Shown: piece by piece, positions 62,218 to 64,000 of the stretch
How positions within the stretch are numbered: position 1 is the first letter of the stretch
How the letters are laid out: each line of letters opens with the position of its first letter
Assembly: GCF_900115745.1 (NCBI RefSeq)
Contig: NZ_FOXP01000006.1
Location: 1-64,000 of the forward strand
Direction of reading: 5' to 3'
From: Sphingomonas rubra
Lineage (GTDB): Bacteria; Pseudomonadota; Alphaproteobacteria; Sphingomonadales; Sphingomonadaceae
Length of the DNA: 64,000 nt
Position numbers and translations under genes: made by a program
The notes under the pieces: model-generated
The model's database searches: none
What the model was told of the DNA's origin: nothing
What the model saw: the letters and a program-made list of their open reading frames with translations, nothing else

Positions 62218-64000
62218 TCATGCCGGCTCCGGCCGGTGAGGGCCTTGCATCTGGGGTGGGCCGTAGGGCTCGTCGTGGTCGTCGCCCCCGTCGCCGTCAC
62301 GCTTGTCGCCGTCCTTGCCCTGGAAGCCGGTCGGGCGGCCGCGAAGCTTCGCCATGCCGTCGCGGACGCCGCGGCGGACGAGGACGAAGAAGAGCGGGAT
62401 GTAGAAGATCGCCAGGAAGGTCGCCGACAACATGCCGCCGATCACCGCGGTGCCGATGGCGATGCGGCTGTTGGCGCCCGCGCCCGTCGAGATGGCGAGG
62501 GGGAGCACGCCGAAGATGAAGGCGAACGACGTCATCAGGATCGGGCGGAGACGGATCTTGGCGGCCTCCAGCGCGGCGTCGAGCACGCGCTTGCCGCCAC
62601 GTTCGGCCTGTTCGGCGAACTCGATCATCAGGATCGCGTTCTTCGCCGCCAGGCCCATCGTCGTCAGCAGGCCGATCTGGAGATAGACGTCGTTGGTCAG
62701 GCCGCGCAGCGTGACGAAGGCGATGGCGCCGATCAGCCCCAGGGGGATGATGAGGAGCACGGCGAACGGGATCGACCAGCTCTCGTACAAGGCGGCCAGG
62801 CACAGGAACACGACCAGAATCGACAGGCCGTAGAGGATCGGCGCCTGGCCCGAGGACACGTCCTCCTGGAAGGACAGACCGGCGAGCGCGACGGAGGTGC
62901 CGGGGATCTGGCCCGCCAGCCGCCGCATCGTCTCCAGCGCCTGACCCGAGCTCTGGCCGGGGGCGGCCTGGCCCTGGAATTCGAAGGACGGGATGCCGTT
63001 GAAGCGCGACAGCGACACCGGCGCCTGCTGCCAGCTGGTCCGCGCGAAGGAGGAGAAGGGCGCCATCTGCCCGGTCGATCCGCGCACGAACCACTGGTTG
63101 ATGTCGTCCGGCTTCGACCGGTAGGGCGCGTCGCCCTGGACGAAGACGCGCTTGACGCGACCGCGGTCGAGGAAGTCGTTGACGTACTGGCCGCCCCAGG
63201 CGACCGACAGCGTCGAGTTGACCGTCGCCTGGTTGAGGCCGAGCGTCGCCAGCTTCTGCGCGTCGGTATCGACCTTCAGCGTCGGCACGTCGGGCAGTTC
63301 GGTCAGGCGGACGCCGACGAGGCCGGGCTCGGCAGCGGCGGCGGCGAGCAGCTTGTCGCGCGCGGCGGCGAATTGCTGCTGGCTCATGCCGCTGGTGTTC
63401 TGGAGTTCGATCGTGAAGCCGTTCGACTGGCCGAGGCCGCGGACGGCGGGCGGCACCAGCGCGTAGACCTGCGCGTCGCGGAGGTTGGAGAAGGCGGCGG
63501 AGGCGCGGCCGGTGATCGCCTCGGCACTGTTCTCCTTGCCCTCGCGCAGGGACCAGTCCTTCAGCGCGGCGAAGCCGATGCCGGTGTTCTGCCCGCCCGG
63601 CGAGCCGCCGCCGCCGACCCCGCTGACGGTGAACATCGTTGCGACGTTGCTCTTCTCGTTGCCGACGAAATATTTCTCCACCTCCTTCTGGACCTCGAAG
63701 GTGCGGTTCTGGGTGGAGCCGGGGGGCAGCTGGAACTGGACAATGGCGATGCCCTGGTCCTCGGTCGGCAGGAAGCCGGTGGGCAGGCGCAGGAACAGGA
63801 AGGCGAGCAACACGATGGCGCCGACATAGATGCCGAGCCACAGCCATTTGGCGGCGACGATCTTCTTTACCGCGCCGACGTAGCGGTCGCTGGTGCGGTC
63901 GAACCAGTTGTTGAAGCCGTCGCGGACGCGGGCGAAGAAATGCGCCACCCTGGGGAATTTGCGGCCGAGCCAGCCATCCTCGATCTCGTCGCCGTTCTCG
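62218..64000 (-). CDS. RND efflux permease (HAE1 type), C-terminal part
   Basis: The gene is cut by the window end; about 593 C-terminal residues are visible. The frame is open up to base 64000. Landmarks are the second-half membrane and pore domain: LFLRLPTGFLPTEDQGIAIV, SGVGGGGSPGGQNTGIGF, and later YESWSIPFAVLLIIPLGLIG, QIGLLTTMGLAAKNAILMIE with the conserved lysine region, and SFAFIFGVLPLAISTGAGAN. These are diagnostic for HAE1-type inner-membrane pumps. The C-terminal tail is Asp/Gly-rich (GKDGDKRDGDGGDDHDE). It is followed on the same strand by the outer-membrane partner; the periplasmic adaptor is presumably off the window. Confidence 0.95.
   Translation of the reverse strand, partial: ENGDEIEDGWLGRKFPRVAHFFARVRDGFNNWFDRTSDRYVGAVKKIVAAKWLWLGIYVGAIVLLAFLFLRLPTGFLPTEDQGIAIVQFQLPPGSTQNRTFEVQKEVEKYFVGNEKSNVATMFTVSGVGGGGSPGGQNTGIGFAALKDWSLREGKENSAEAITGRASAAFSNLRDAQVYALVPPAVRGLGQSNGFTIELQNTSGMSQQQFAAARDKLLAAAAAEPGLVGVRLTELPDVPTLKVDTDAQKLATLGLNQATVNSTLSVAWGGQYVNDFLDRGRVKRVFVQGDAPYRSKPDDINQWFVRGSTGQMAPFSSFARTSWQQAPVSLSRFNGIPSFEFQGQAAPGQSSGQALETMRRLAGQIPGTSVALAGLSFQEDVSSGQAPILYGLSILVVFLCLAALYESWSIPFAVLLIIPLGLIGAIAFVTLRGLTNDVYLQIGLLTTMGLAAKNAILMIEFAEQAERGGKRVLDAALEAAKIRLRPILMTSFAFIFGVLPLAISTGAGANSRIAIGTAVIGGMLSATFLAIFYIPLFFVLVRRGVRDGMAKLRGRPTGFQGKDGDKRDGDGGDDHDEPYGPPQMQGPHRPEPA

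Overview
The window looks like chromosome from a high-GC alphaproteobacterium, most likely a sphingomonad (Sphingomonas or a close genus). Supporting signs are the conserved minus-strand housekeeping block nifU, rutE-like, tsaB, rimI, fur, plsC, miaB, phoH, ybeY, corC, lnt, metK, trmB; a complete SUF operon led by an Rrf2 regulator; a TonB-dependent receptor; and many short interspersed palindromic repeats of the type common in this family. No rRNA or tRNA gene, CRISPR array or intact insertion sequence was seen.

Layout. (1) 1-7426 (+): chemotaxis operon, with the tail of a methyl-accepting receptor, a STAS protein, cheA, cheR, cheB, cheD, cheY, cheW, a second cheB-like gene and a small unknown gene. 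cheA carries an in-frame TGA and a one-base frameshift, and the second CheB has lost its catalytic serine. (2) 7421-11042 (-): dcd, a TonB-dependent receptor and trmB. (3) 11108-13290 (+): an FNT-family channel, a PAP2 phosphatase and a secreted unknown protein. (4) 13338-28927 (-): the housekeeping block, interrupted by katG, a sugar dehydrogenase and two plus-strand genes (VOC protein, PHA-granule-region protein). (5) 29115-36977: M16 protease, a small secreted protein, acyl-CoA ligase, gamma-glutamyltransferase and pyrD. (6) 37178-43670 (+): SUF operon (rrf2, sufB, sufC, sufD, sufS, sufT, sufA), followed by an amino-acid permease and acnA. (7) 48070-51012 (+): an accessory stretch with an AAA ATPase translationally coupled to a TOPRIM-like protein, then a terminase-small-subunit-like HTH protein and an acidic small protein. 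(8) 51175-60452: a P450-reductase fusion and a storage-lipid region (wax-ester synthase/DGAT, phasin, hydrolase, PHA synthase PhaC, short PhaE-like protein). (9) 60485-64000 (-): RND efflux permease (cut by the window end) and its outer-membrane partner.

The most unusual features are as follows. An imperfect palindromic repeat of about 80-118 bp occurs ten times. One copy lies in frame inside sufC and adds about 37 residues, and another supplies the start codon of the efflux outer-membrane protein. A fragment of a different repeat lies in frame in pyrD. The AAA/TOPRIM-like pair resembles split OLD-type defence modules and is the best candidate for an undescribed system. The outer-membrane efflux protein has a Gly/Thr low-complexity loop of about 60 residues encoded by short tandem repeats. 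metK has a perfect AT-rich palindrome in its leader that looks like an operator.

All functional calls come from reading translated sequence and recalling family motifs; no database search was run.
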